Below, piece after piece: positions 25,321 to 37,615 of a DNA stretch of 64,000 nt; the first letter of the stretch is position 1; each line of letters opens with the position of its first letter. This DNA is from Ailanthus altissimus. Its lineage: Eukaryota > Streptophyta > Magnoliopsida > Sapindales > Simaroubaceae. A program made the translations under genes and the position numbers. The stretch is taken from positions 22,755,501 through 22,819,500 of the forward strand of contig OX327709.1 of assembly GCA_946807835.1 (NCBI GenBank). The letters are read 5' to 3'. The notes under the pieces are model-generated. The model was not told the origin of the DNA. It saw only the letters and a program-made list of their open reading frames with translations, and made no database searches.

Positions 25321-26110
25321 AAAAGACAAATTAATTAACAGTTATATTTAATTATCCAATTCCTATTTGCAGATTAATCATAGAAATCGTGCAAACTCTG
25401 TGATATATTTATTACTTTCTGTAACGCTTGAAAAATTATAAAATTGAGTTGTTTGCAAATCATTAATACTACAGTTAGAAATCGTAATATAGCAAGTTTT
25501 TTTTGTTTTAATTCTTTCCTTTGGCAAAATGAAGGTTATTTTTTTTTTATTTTATTTTGAGAGTTTGGATTAAAAACTGATGGATGTTTGTATAAAAGTT
25601 TCAGTTTAATAGGATTATATCATTTTTTTATTTTTTTTAGGAGAGGATGAAATCAAACTTATGACATTGCTTTAGTGGAGAATGTACTACAAACTCTTTA
25701 CCATTAGATAATTTAAACAGGTGCAAAAGATTACATTAATGTAATTATTCCATTTTAGTTGATTAAAAAAAATTCCTTTTTAGTTATTTTAATGAAGGAT
25801 AAAATTACAACTAGAAGAAGAAATTAAAGAGTGGGATGAATTTACAAAATAAAAGGGGGAAATTCACTACCCATTTTGGGATCTGACTCTGAAGAAACCA
25901 AAAAAGTAATAAGTTCATTGCTCTTTAATCAAAAAAAAAAAAAAAAGTTGATTATTCAGCCCGGAAGCTAAATAAATGGACTCAGTTCAACCCAATAGCC
26001 CAATTGTTGACATAGAAGGCGGAAATTATCGAGTTTATTACAATTCTATCTTTAACTGCAAGACATCTACAACTGTCATTCCATTGTATTGAAAGAATCA
26101 ACTTTTATGA
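25321..26110. other. Intergenic stretch upstream of the second Em gene
   Basis: Poly-T and poly-A tracts dominate. No coding region recognised. Confidence 0.45.
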
Positions 26111-26119
26111 CTAAGCAAG

Positions 26120-26323
26120 TTCGTGTCTTTGCTACTTGGCTTCGTCGATCCTCCTCCGCCGCGTCTATTACTTTACGTGTCTCTTTCTCCCATAATCACC
26201 TTCCCTTTTCTCCGCTGTATGTAATAAACCCATCTGCTTCATGTGTCCAGGTATCAAGTATCTGGAAATTTTGCAGAAGAGAAAAAGCAAAGGACTTATT
26301 TACTTATAAGGAGAATCAAAGAA
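26120..26323 (+). promoter_or_regulatory. Promoter/5' UTR of the Em paralog, TATA region altered
   Basis: Aligned with the intact Em promoter, it keeps CGCGTCTAT and the ABRE core ACGTGTC (26175-26181), followed by TCTTTCTCCCATAATCACC. Where the intact gene has CTATATAAACCC, this copy has GTATGTAATAAACCC (26217-26231), so the canonical TATA box is lost. Expression may therefore be reduced or shifted. This is inference from alignment by eye. Confidence 0.6.
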
Positions 26324-27152
26324 ATGGCATCAGAACAAGACAGGGCAGAGCTTGACTGTAGGGCAAGGCAGGGAGAGACTGTTGTGCCTGGTGGAACCGA
26401 TGGCAAGAGCCTTGAAGCCCAGGAGCACCTTGCCGAGGGTAATAATTAACCTCTCTTTTGTCTTTCAGTTTTAGCTGAAAGGGAAGAGCCGAGCCGTGAA
26501 TGCCGTGCATGAGATATGCATGAGCTATTAGGATTGCCAAGTCAGCATGCAAGTCTGTTAGACCTGATAACAGAATCTGTTAGATGGTTAAATGGTTCCC
26601 GCCAAAATTACATCTCAATCCTCTCTGTAATTTGATGCTGTATAAATAGCGCTTATAGTGTGTCATTGTATTTTGAGAGAGTGAAAAAGGAATAACAGAA
26701 AAAAATCCAGCTATCTTTCTCTGTGCTGCTCTGCCATAGATTTTCCAGGAAAACAACATTTTCTTGGAAAAACTGTTTTCACCTCAATATCCTAAAGTCT
26801 CTCATTAGCTTGTTTAATGAAAAAAAAATTCACTTGGGATTGGATGTCTCTTTTTTTCTCTTTACATGTCAAGCACAGATATTTTTAAGTTAAAGCACAT
26901 CAGTTGCAAAGTGTTCTGTTTTTTTTTTTTTTTAAATATCAAATTGACATCGTGGTTAATCTATATCATTAATGTTGGTGATGTGAAGGGCGGAGCCGCG
27001 GAGGGCAAACAAGGAGGGAGCAGCTAGGAACAGAAGGATATCAGGAGATGGGCCACCGTGGAGGGAAGACAAGAAGGGAGCAGCTCGGGAATGAAGGATA
27101 TCAAGAGATGGGACGCAAAGGGGGACTCAGCACAACTGACAAGTCTGGTTGA
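26324..27152 (+). CDS. EM: Em (LEA group 1) paralog, truncated by an early stop; possible pseudogene
   Basis: Exon 1 (26324-26438) and exon 2 (from 26989) are joined across a 550-bp intron at the same Gly-codon position as in the intact gene. It opens [10 protein letters not shown] and keeps [15 protein letters not shown]. Exon 2 then has two tandem copies of the 20-residue motif ([18 protein letters not shown] and [18 protein letters not shown]) where the intact gene has one. An in-frame TGA at 27150-27152 replaces the second Gly of the conserved KSGGER tract and ends the product at 92 residues. The next 20 codons stay in frame up to a TAA at 27210-27212 and still read as the normal family C-terminus. 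One point mutation thus explains the truncation. Em proteins are disordered, so a shortened one could still be made. Confidence 0.85.
26439..26988 (+). other. Intron of the Em paralog, enlarged
   Basis: Begins GTAATAATTAACC and ends GTGAAG. Its first 30 bases (CTCTCTTTTGTCTTTCAG) resemble the intact gene's intron, but it is more than twice as long (550 versus 233 bp). The extra sequence from about 26556 starts TGTTAGACCTG and contains TATAAATAG at 26641, which could be a short solo LTR. Its far end and a target duplication could not be defined. Confidence 0.5.
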
Positions 27153-27212
27153 GAAAGGGCTACTGAGGAAGGGGTCGAAATCGACGAGTCCAACTTCAGG
27201 ACTCGCAGCTAA

Positions 27213-27640
27213 TTAAGTAAAACATGCTCCCCAAGCTCAAAACCTGTGTGTGTAGACTAGACATGTAGTACGTAGTTTTAGGTTGTAGGCAGGAAAAGGA
27301 ATAGCTAGGCATCGTCTAGGCTTGTCCATGGTAGATCGAGTAGTAGGAACAGTTCGTTCCTGTTATCTGTGTCTTGTAACTTTGATATTCAGCTGTACTG
27401 TATGTGTCCTAGGTTTTTTGTTTAGCTGGGGGAGCGCAAGTATTTGGTATTTTGAGGTCTTGGCCTTGTTCTGTCGTGGTGACAGGCGCCTCTCTGATCT
27501 CTGTATTATGCAGTTGCTCGAGTATCTTTGTATGTCATGGTATCTTCTCTGTTTCCGAATTGTGATGGCGTTATAAATACCCGCAGCTTGAAATGGTTCC
27601 TTTGATTTACACCTTTTTGTAATAAAACTTATTTGCAACT
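27213..27640 (+). other. 3' UTR of the Em paralog
   Basis: Aligns with the 3' block of the intact Em gene (11480-11829). A polyadenylation-like AATAAAAC lies at 27621-27628. The ORFs here (27322-27576 and antisense) lie in the UTR. Confidence 0.55.
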
Positions 27641-27719
27641 TACGAAACTCATTATTCGAAGAACTTTCAGAACATTTGGAAGGGGGCGAGTAATTTTAGC
27701 TCATTTGCCCTTCTGTTTA

Positions 27720-28418
27720 CGTTGATCAATCACAATTTCATTGTGTTATTAAAAGTCGAAACAATTCTTTCTTTCACTTTAATAATTGTTATTAAAATAG
27801 TAGTGTATCACCGTAATTAATAAAATAATATTACACAAATATATATAATAAAATAATATTACATAAATATATATAAACTACAATGAACACTAATTTTGTT
27901 ACCTAAAAAATTTAATTTGAAAAAAATTAAAGAATTGTAATTCGACATTAACATTTTTATTATGTAATAATAATGGGATTATAACAATATCTATTTTAGA
28001 GACTTATCACAATATTAAAAATATTAATTTTAACTCAACAATAATAAATTTAATAAATTTTTTTAAAATGTAAATTTATTAAATTATATTATATTAGATG
28101 TTAAATCAAAAATTAAATTTGATAAAATTATAGAGCGAGTTGTTAGAAACTCACCTTCAAAATTTGAATCAAATTAGAGCTTAAATTGGCATCTAATCAT
28201 AAAGAAAAAAAATTAAAACTCTAAGTTTTCTTTTTTCTTTTCTTTTCTTTTCTCGTTCTTCATTGCTTTTCTCTGCATTCTATTTTCTTCTCAAAACAAA
28301 AACACCAAATTTACATTTCAGTTACCGTACACTTAACGAAAATTTTCATTCAAATTCTTTAATTTTATAAAATTAAAAAGTAGCCCATAAGGCTCACATA
28401 ATGTAGACCCTACTAACA
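27720..28418 (-). repeat. Copia-D 3' LTR
   Basis: Aligns with 32447-33118 along its length (for example AACTCACCTTCAAAATTT in both). The outer end is decayed (GTTGATCAATCAC versus TGTTGGGAAAGATCAC), so its position is approximate. An extra AT-rich repeat, AATAAAATAATATTACA, is duplicated near 27830-27865. Confidence 0.8.
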
Positions 28419-28434
28419 AATCTCCCTCTCTACG

Positions 28435-31400
28435 TTATGTGAGTAGATTCACTAGACCCGCTTTCTCTTTACAAACTTGAAGCTTCTCCTTGGATAATGA
28501 TTTAATCATTATATCCGATCCATTCTCACTTGTATGTATCTTTTTAAATTGTAACAGTTTTGATTCTAACACGCCACGCACCCAATGATATCTAACATCA
28601 ATGTGCTTAGATCTAAAGTGGAATGTTGGGTTCTTTGCCAAATGAATGGCATTTTGACTGTCATAGTAAACTATGTAGCTCTCTTGTTTCACTCTCAACT
28701 CTTGTAGGAATTTCTTCATCCACAAGGTTTCCTTGCAAGCTTCAGTAATTGTAATATACTCGGCCTCTGTAGTAGAAAAAGCAACACATTTCTGAAGTCT
28801 AGATTGTCATGACACAGTTCCCCCCTGCAAAGGTAATCAGGTATCCTGATGTAGACTTCCTAAAATTCACATCTCCTACCATGTATGCATCTGTGTACCC
28901 ATACAACACAGATTTATCACCACCAAAACATAAACATGTCTTAGATATGCCTCTAAGGTATCTGAAAATTTACTTCACTATTGTCCAATATTCTTTGTCA
29001 GGATTAGAGAGAAATCGACTAACAACACCAACTGCATAAGCAATATATGGCCCTGTACAGACCATATCATACATCAAACTACCAACAGCTTATGCATAAG
29101 GCACTGCACTCATTTCTTCCTTTTCTTTATCACTTGTAGGACATTGTTTGGAACTAAGCTTAAAGTGACCTGCAAGTGGTGAACTAACTGGTTTTGCCTT
29201 ACTTATGTTGAATCTTCCAAAAACCCTTTCAATGTAGTTTTTTGAGATAACCATAACTTCCCATTTTTTCTATCACATAAGATCTTAATGCCAATGATTT
29301 GTTTAGCCTGTCCTAAATCCTTCATAATAAATAATTTACTGAGTTCTCTCTTCAACCCCTCAATTTTACTATCATCATAGCCAATAATTAACATATCATC
29401 CACATAAAGCAAGATAATAATGAAATCATTATCAGCAAACCTTTTTATAAAAACACAATGGTCTGATGTAGTCCTATTGAAACCATAATTTTTTAAGAAT
29501 GAATCAAATTTCTTATACCACTGTCTCGGTGCCTATTTCAACCCATACAAGCTTTTCTTCAACTTGCACACTAAATCTTCCTTGCCTTTGACTCTGAATC
29601 CCTCAAGCTACTCCATGTAGATTTCCTCCTCTAAAATACCATAAAGGAAAGATGTCTTTACATCAAGCTGCTCAATCTCTAAGTTTAAACTTGCTGCTAA
29701 ACTAAGGACAACTCGGATAGAAGACATCTTCACTACAGGAGAAAAAATTTCTTCAAAATCAATTCTTTTCTTCTAACCAAACCCTTTCACAACTAACCTA
29801 GCCTTATACCTTAGTTGTGAGTTATTTTTAGTCTTCAGCCTATAAACCCATTTGTTCTTCAGAGCTCTCTTACCTTTAAGCAGTTTTGCTAACTCATAAG
29901 TGTGGTTTTCATGCAATGATTTTATCTCTTCTTGCATAGCTTTAAACTACTCATTCTGTGCTGGTGAGACATAACTTCCTGAAAGTTTTCATGTTCTCCC
30001 TCATCTATAAGCATCATATACTCATATGGTGGATATCTGGAGGAGTGGTGGCACTCTCTTATAGATCTTCTTATCTGAGGCTCAACAGGTGGATCATATA
30101 ATTTTGGAGGTGCTTGCTCAACCTATTCTGCTGGACCATCATCATCAAAATCTTTTTGTGCATCTCCCCTATAATTATCATAAATACAGGTGGAAGAACT
30201 GATCTGGAAGTATCAGGAATAAGAATTTCATCACATTCTTGAGGCTTCTCATCTTTCACTACCCCATCAACTATTTGATCTTCAAGAAATGTAACATCTC
30301 TGCTTCTGATGATTTTGACTCACTGGATCCTATATCTGTACCCAAAGTCTTCATGTGCATAACCCAAAAAGATATACTCCTTAACCTTATTTTCAAACTT
30401 CAACCTCTCATATTTTGGAATATGTACAAATGTCTTGCAACCAAATACTCTTAAGTGCTTATATGAAACATTTTTCTCAGTCCAAACTCTTTCAGGTACA
30501 TCATTATTCAAATAAGCTGAAGGAGAAAGGTTAATTAAATCAACTACAGTCCGCATTGCTTCACCCCAAAAGTATTTAGGTAACTTTGCATCAGAGAGCA
30601 TACACCTGATTCTTTCTTGAATCATTCTATTCATTCTCTCTGCCACACCATTTTGCTGAGGAGTTTTTGGCACGGTCTTCTCAAGTCTGATACCATGGGA
30701 TCTACAATATTGCTCAAATGATCCTCTATACTCACCATCATTGTCCGCCTTTACACATTTTAACTGTCTCCATGTCTCTCTCTCAACCTTAACATAAAAA
30801 TCTTTAAAGACATCAAGTACCTAATCTTTAGATTTTAGAGCAAAAATCTACATTTTTCTAGAACAATCATCAATAAAAGTTACAAAGTAAAGTGCATCTC
30901 CATGTGTTCTAGTTTACATAATACATACATCAGTATGTATCAAATCAAGTAAGTTTGCTCTTCTAGATTGATAAAAATTATGAAATGCAACTTTATGTGC
31001 CTTTCCTGCTAAACAATGATCACAAGGTTTGAGAAACTTACCTGCCAAGCTAAATAAAAAATTCTTCTTGATTAGAACTTAAAGTCTTTTCTCACTTATG
31101 TGCTCAAATCTTTTATGCCACAACTCAATGTCTAATTCTTTTACTACTACATTGACATCTTCTTTTATGAGCTTACCTTCCATTGTATAAAGAGTGTTTA
31201 CCTTTCTTCATTTGGTTAGAATTATAGAAGCTTTGGTGAGCTTCTATTTACCTTCACCAAAGTAGTTGTAATAACCATCATCATCAAACTTGTCGGTGGA
31301 GATCAAATTCAAACGCATTTCTGGAACATATCTAACATCATTGAGTAGTAATCTGCTACAAACACTGGACTTTAAGTAAATATCTCTTATGCCCACAATC

Positions 31401-32328
31401 TTGGATGCACCATCATTTTTTATCCTGACATAGCCAAAATCACCACTAGTGTAGGATGTGAAGAAATCACCATTTGAAGTAACATGAAATGAAGCACCCG
31501 AATCAATTACCCAATCACTTGTATAACATGTGAGATTTATAGAGTTCCCACCATAAACAATAGTTATATCCCCATCAGCAACTGTTGTATTGCTTACTTG
31601 TTCATTTTTCTGTGATTCACCTATTTCCATAGTCTATTCCCTTTTTCATATTCTACACTCTCTCTTTATATGCCCAATTTTGTTACAATTGTAACACTTG
31701 ATATTTTTTCGTTGAGACTTAGATCTTCTTCTGTAATTGTTATTGCCAGAACTTCTACTTTGGCTTCTTCCTCACCTTTCATGCTTTTCTGTAACAAGTG
31801 TTTGTCTCAAAAAAAACTCATATCTGCATTCTTTCTTCTGGCTTCTTCATTTTGTATTCTATCCTTAACCCTTTCCATAGTTAACTTTCCATTTGGCGCT
31901 GAATTATTTACTGGCACCACCAATGTCTCCCAACTATCCGGTAAGGAACTAAGTAACAACAATGCTTGTAACTCATCATCTAGTGAAATATTCATAGTTG
32001 TCAACTAATTCACTAGACCTTGAAACTCACTGGTGTGCTCAGCTATATTGTGCCCTTCCTTATATTTTAGATTCACAGGCCTCTTCATTAAATTGGCTTT
32101 ATTTTGTGGTGTAGGCTACTCATAAATGGACTTCAAATTTCTCCACATAACATCAGCCTTGATCTTCTTTGCCATATGGTGAAACACACTCTGATCTATC
32201 CATTATCTAATGGTGCCAACACATTTTCTATGTAATTGAATCCATTCTTTATCACTCATTTTCTCGGGTTTTACCGCATCCCCTTCAATGAGTTCATATA
32301 GGTTTTTTACAAAAAGTAAATCCTCCAT
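28435..32328 (-). pseudogene. Copia-D gag-pol polyprotein remnant
   Basis: Gag starts MEDLLF at 32328 and is readable to about 31650 with stops. A protease segment is open at 31630-31244 with catalytic DSGASFH near 31500. The integrase core spans about 31000-30320 (VKADNDGEYR, PKTPQQNGVAERMNR). Reverse transcriptase has LYVDDMLI at 29412-29385. The RNase H C-terminus is open at 28725-28435 (YDSQNAIHLAKNP, KHIDVRYHW). In-frame stops and shifts between the open pieces show it cannot make a whole polyprotein. Protease and YVDD catalytic residues remain. Confidence 0.88.
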
Positions 32329-32430
32329 TTTAGACTTCCATATATCATAATTTTATACTTTAATTTAATCATGCATGCATAATTTTCATCCATTTTAATC
32401 AACACAAATTAAACACTGCACAATCTGGCT

Positions 32431-32443
32431 AGCTCTAATGCCA
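32431..32443 (-). other. Copia-D primer-binding site
   Basis: TGGCATTAGAGC on the minus strand, just inside the 5' LTR, matches the initiator-Met tRNA site with two changes. Confidence 0.8.
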
Positions 32444-32446
32444 CTT

Positions 32447-33118
32447 TGTTGGGAAAGATCACAAAATACTACACAGTAAAAACAATTCTTTCTCTTACTT
32501 TGTGTTATTAAAATGGGCAGTGTATCACTACAATTAGCAAAATAATATTACCATAAATATAAACCATAATCAATTACAATGAACACTAATTTTTTACATG
32601 GAAAACTCAATTCGAAAAAAATCACAGGACCGTAGTCTGATATCAACACTTCCATTATGTAATAATAATGAGATTACAATAATATCCTCTCTAAAATCAC
32701 ACTAGAGACTTATCACAACATCAAGAATATTAATCTTGGCTTAACAACAATAAAACTAATAAATTCTCATCAAATATAAATTTGTTAGATTATACTATAT
32801 TAGAGGCTAAATCGAAAATTAAATCCGATAGAATTGTAGAACAAGTTATTGAGAACTCACCTTCAAAATTTAAACAAAATTAAAGCTCAAATTAAAATCT
32901 AATCATAAAAAAAATTTCTAAATTTTCTTTTTTTTTTCTTTTCTCATTCTTCTTTACTTTTTTTTATGCCTTCTACATTCTTTTTTTTTTTTCAAAACAA
33001 AAATACTAAATTTACATTTCAATTATGACATACTTAATGAAAATTTTCATTTAAACCCTTTAATTTTATAGAATTAAAAGTAATTCGTAAAATCCACATG
33101 ACATAAACCTTACCAACA
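32447..33118 (-). repeat. Copia-D 5' LTR
   Basis: A 672-bp LTR with TGTTGG...CCAACA ends. It is better preserved than the 3' copy. Confidence 0.85.
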
Positions 33119-33200
33119 TGCACTTCACCGATCTCTATAAATAACACAGCGGAAAAATCTAGAGATCTTGAGTAATTAACTTCACGGCATGTTCAACCAT

Positions 33201-33555
33201 CAACCATGCAAACAATGGTAATCTCAATCACACAATATTTTTACAAAACAAACAAATTTATAATATCAATGAAAATCAAGATATTGGCTTGACAATTAGA
33301 AAGATGGAAATAGCGAAAAAAACAAAACTAATATAAGTGGTGATGGGAAGCTATTCAAAAATTAAACTTAATTATTAGGAAGCAAATGTTTTGCATTCAG
33401 ATTATCAAAGCACAAAATTGTCAATGGGTGGGGAAGATAATAAAAACGTTAAACAGGAATAGTTTTGATATTAAGTTGGATTTATATAGAACATAATATC
33501 TTATAAATTTAAAAGCACATTTAAAATTGAGGTGTTATTACACCCAAAAGAGAGA
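33201..33555. repeat. Dispersed repeat R1, copy 2
   Basis: A second copy of the 22138-22555 repeat in the same orientation, with internal deletions of 10-30 bases. It ends GAGGTGTTATTACACCC. Confidence 0.6.
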
Positions 33556-35180
33556 GAAAAGAAATATCATCTCCCTCTCAGCACCTAACTTGTGCTACCG
33601 CAATTTCCAAATTGACTCCCTACTACTTTAATTGGCCCATATCCTTGCTCCATAAATATTTTGATTGCTTAATAAAAATATTAACTAACTTAATTAACAT
33701 ATCAAATTTATTGCAATTAAGAAGTTTGCGGTAAAGTTTAGGGTTCAAATTTTAACAAAAATTGAGGGGTTCGATAAAATTAAAGTAAGTTTTTAAATTA
33801 TTAGAAGGTAACTATAATTATTGTAATAAATTGATATTCAAATTTAAAATTTACAATACAATATTTAATTAACAAATAATCATATCAAATTGGTTCAAAT
33901 ATCATTTTGCTACACCCGCTATTTTTGTCCACACTGCACTTTTAAATATGAGTTGAATTTTTTCCAATCTTAATATAAATGGATTTTGAATCATGGGCAA
34001 CAGTCAAACGGTGGACCGTCTTTCTTTTTCATTGGGTTTAAAGGTGCAAAGAAGAAAGCTAAAATTCTCTTACTACAATTTTTTTTTTTTTTTTAACAAA
34101 CATTAGATTCCAAAATTTCCAATCCGCCACAAATTTCTATTTCAAACGTCGTCACATAAAATATAAAAATTCCTCATAAAAGAAAATTCATATATAACAT
34201 TTTCAAAATCCTCTACCAAAAATAGATTATTTATTCAATAAAATTTGTCGATTAGTTTGCATTATCAGGACAAGAGGTATTAACACCGTCATCCTCTGAA
34301 GTTTACATAAATTAAGTGCTAATTTCTCTCTTTTTGGAATGGCTTTAGTGGCTATATTTATGTTAAGTCATGTAAGCCATTGTACCTTTTGATTATAGCA
34401 CGATGGCTTTAGTTTTTATTATATTATATTATTATTATTATTTTATTTTATTTGAAATTTGAAAATATTCTTAAATTTTAAAAATATTTTAATAATTTAT
34501 ATAATAATATTTTTATTTTTTAAATTAAGTAGAATGTGTAATAATGTAAATAAAATTAAAATTATTATTAAAATATAATTTATATAAACATAGAAACGAC
34601 AATATTAATATACCATTAGGACAATCACGTCAATATGAATCAGCTACGCCAATATTGACGGTTTATTGTTAAAAAATTTTAAAATTAGTTATTATGTCTT
34701 GAAAATTTTTAAAATACTCAATTTAATTTTTATTATTACAATAATAATGTCTTTATTATCATAAAAAATAATTTTTGAAGTTTGAAGTGTGCTTTTTAAA
34801 GATAGTAAAATAATTTTTTATTTATTATTATTAAATATTTTATTTTATTTTTTATTTTTAAAACATACATTTTAAATATTATTTTTTTCAATTATAGGGA
34901 TTAAATTAAGTATTTTAAAATTTTTAAAAACTTAATAAATAATTTAAGAAAAAATTAGAGATTAAAATAGTAGTTTATTATTATATTATTATTTTTGTTG
35001 TCGGTATTATTAATTTGTATTATTTAAAAGCCAAGGATACCGCATTCCAGGCGACGAGTCAACGACCATACATTTAACTCTTTGCCGGGTTAAAGAAAGC
35101 GACAAAAAAACTTGACCATAAATAAACAAGAGCCAGACGCACGAATTTTGCTGAACTAGTCACTTCGCCGTAACCAGTAC
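33556..35180. other. AT-rich intergenic stretch upstream of SFC1
   Basis: Very AT-rich between 34400 and 35000. No gene recognised. Confidence 0.5.
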
Positions 35181-35201
35181 ATTTCTCAAAACTAGTCAGC
35201 T

Positions 35202-35207
35202 CACGTG
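35202..35207 (+). promoter_or_regulatory. G-box upstream of SFC1
   Basis: CACGTG (within TCACGTGGGC) lies about 160 bases before the ATG. This hexamer binds bZIP and bHLH factors. Its role here is inferred from position only. Confidence 0.4.
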
Positions 35208-35363
35208 GGCTGCAAGTACAAAACTGAAGAAACCGCAACAATTTGAAAGAAACAAAATTCGGAAGGAAGGAGAAGAGAAGCAAAACCCAAAATACGTCTC
35301 TTCTTCTTCTTCTTCAACATAAATAAATAAAAAAATAAACAAAGAAGCTCCAATTATTAAGCG

Positions 35364-37615
35364 ATGGACAAACAAGACCAGGGCCCCGCTCCAAAGAAAA
35401 CGATTCCGCCGTACATGAAGGCGGCGTCGGGTTCTCTCGGGGGGATCGTGGAAGCGTGTTGCTTGCAGCCGATTGACGTCATCAAGACTAGATTACAGCT
35501 GGACAGGAGCGGGACCTACAAGGGAATAATACACTGCGGCGCCACAGTCACGCGTACGGAAGGCGTGCGGGCGCTGTGGAAGGGGTTGACTCCGTTCGCA
35601 ACCCACTTGACACTGAAGTACACGCTTCGAATGGGATCGAATGCCGTGTTTCAGTCGGCGTTTAAGGATTCGAAGACCGGGAAGATTAGCAATCATGGCC
35701 GGATTATGGCTGGGTTCGGCGCTGGGGTTCTCGAAGCTCTTGCTATTGTTACTCCTTTCGAGGTTTGTCCTTTTCTGTTTCTTTTGATTGCTACAATGGA
35801 AATGTGAACTTTGATTTGGGTGATTAGGGTTGTGTTATGTTTCTCTGTGTCACTTGGTGTACAATTTGTATAGGTGGGGTTGAAAATGGAACATAATGCT
35901 TTTGTTATGTTAATACATTTTCCATTATGTCGCCAAGTCCGTACTGGGATCTGAATTCTGAGGGAAATGGTGTCGTTGATGTTCTACATCTTGATTGCTT
36001 TGGGATCTGAATTGCCGCTTTACAACACTGTTCAAATCATTTATTTTAGAAATGTTAGGATGTGAATGAATTCTGCACTCTGAAACTCTCCCTCTCTCCT
36101 GGGTATGTATGTGAAAGAAGGATAGCAGCTGAAAATTTTCTTTAGTATAAAGTGCAAAGAGTAAAATTATGTTGGTGGCAGTTCTATGGAGGAATTAGTA
36201 GGGTTGTTTCATTCTTAAGCATGTATCCGCAAGAAGTCAGACAAGTTTGTATAATACTCAATTGAATTGAGAATTTGATTGTGTTGATTGTGTGATGTTC
36301 TTAACTTTCTTAGGTAGGTACTGATATCAATATCATCTATTTCTGTTTTGGTGTTCAAAGAGTGCAACATAGGGTACAGATTCCTTTAAGCAACCTCACT
36401 GGGGTTTAATTTGCACAAAGGTTTAGTTTGTCCATTGCCTAGTCCTCACAATAAGTTCTAGTTTGTATTTGCCAAACAAAATGATGAATGTTATGGCAAA
36501 CCGCTCGTTAGTTACTTGATGAGATCCTTCCCTTCTTCCGTTTCATCTTTCTCTTTCGGTTGATGTGATAACATCATTGATAATGAAGTTAATGATTTTT
36601 GTTACCTATAGTTGAATGACAACGCTCCAGATTAGAGAATGGAATTACAACCTATTATAACAATAAACAAAAACTGCATATGAAACAAAAGGATATTGGA
36701 AATAAATTCCAGTGCTAGATTTGCCTATAATTGCTTTATAGTTGGAAAAATGGCATAAGTAGAAGGGGAAAATTATTCCGTACTTCATGCAGATCAGGTT
36801 CCTAGGACGTGGCATGCTGTATGGACAGAGCTCATGCCCCCTAAAGTTACTGGATTAGGCTGAAAACAGCATCTCTACTTGTATTGATGCAAGATATAAA
36901 GAGGGCATAGCAACATTAAATGGATTTGTTTTTTATTTTGGTGGTTATAATTAAATTTCTACGGCAAGTTTTTTCATTTAGTTGCTTTTGTGTTTGACAT
37001 ATTAAATCATGTAGGTTGTTTCAATATGTTATCAAAATTTGATTGCTTATAAGTTATATTGCGTCTGGATTGGTGCAGGTGGTGAAAATTAGACTGCAAC
37101 AGCAGAGAGGGTTGAGTCCTGAGCTACTAAAGTATAAGGGTCCCATACACTGTGCTCGTATGATCATCCGTGAAGAAGGCCTCCGTGGCCTTTGGGCAGG
37201 GGCTGTCCCAACTGTTATGCGCAATGGAACGAACCAGGCTGCCATGTTTACAGCAAAAAATGCTTTTGATGTACTTCTGTGGAAGAAACATGAAGGTGAT
37301 GGGAAAGTACTCCAACCGTGGCAGTCCATGATATCAGGATTCCTTGCAGGAACAGTAGGTCCAGTATGCACTGGCCCCTTTGATGTCGTCAAAACAAGGC
37401 TAATGGCACAGAGTCGAAGTGGGGGTGAGTTAAAGTACAAAGGCATGATCCATGCAATCAGAACAATATATGCCGAAGAGGGGCTTCTTGTCCTGTGGAA
37501 AGGCCTGCTACCTCGACTCATGAGGATCCCACCAGGCCAGGCTATCATGTGGGCTGTGGCTGATCAAGTGACTGGTTTTTTTGAGAGGAGATATCTTCAC
37601 AATGCACCCTTGTAG
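35364..37615 (+). CDS. SFC1: Mitochondrial succinate/fumarate carrier, two exons
   Basis: Exon 1 is 35364-35762 and exon 2 is 37079-37615. The 1316-bp intron starts GTTTGTCC and ends GGTGCAG, with phase 0 between Glu133 and Val134. The product has 311 residues. It is a mitochondrial carrier family protein with three repeats, each with its PX(D/E)XX(K/R)X(K/R) signature: PIDVIKTR (36-43), PFEVVKIR (131-138, spanning the splice) and PFDVVKTR (233-240). Second halves of the signature follow each repeat (EGVRALWKG, EGLRGLWAG, EGLLVLWKG). Family knowledge: six transmembrane helices in the inner mitochondrial membrane, exchanging cytosolic succinate for matrix fumarate and linking the glyoxylate cycle to the TCA cycle. 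Substrate is assigned by overall resemblance to plant SFC1 proteins, not by assay. No break was seen. Confidence 0.93.

Larger units (their letters stand above)
27720..33118 (-). mobile_element. Copia-D, near full-length Ty1/copia element
   Basis: A 5.4-kb element with LTRs at about 27720-28418 and 32447-33118. The right LTR runs TGTTGGGAAAG...ACCAACA on the plus strand. The primer-binding site (32431-32443) and polypurine tract (28419-28435) put the 5' end on the right. Domain order is gag, protease, integrase, reverse transcriptase, RNase H, as in Ty1/copia. It lies about 100 bp beyond the 3' UTR of the Em paralog. No convincing target duplication was seen (TTTAC versus TGCAC). Confidence 0.9.

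Noticed and set aside
26243..26323. N-terminal extension of the Em paralog
   Set aside because: Would start at GTG and adds residues not found in the family.
26316..26552. Minus-strand ORF over Em paralog exon 1 and intron
   Set aside because: Antisense to the conserved exon.
37054..37548. Minus-strand ORF of 164 codons opposite SFC1 exon 2
   Set aside because: Antisense to a clear carrier exon; no independent evidence.
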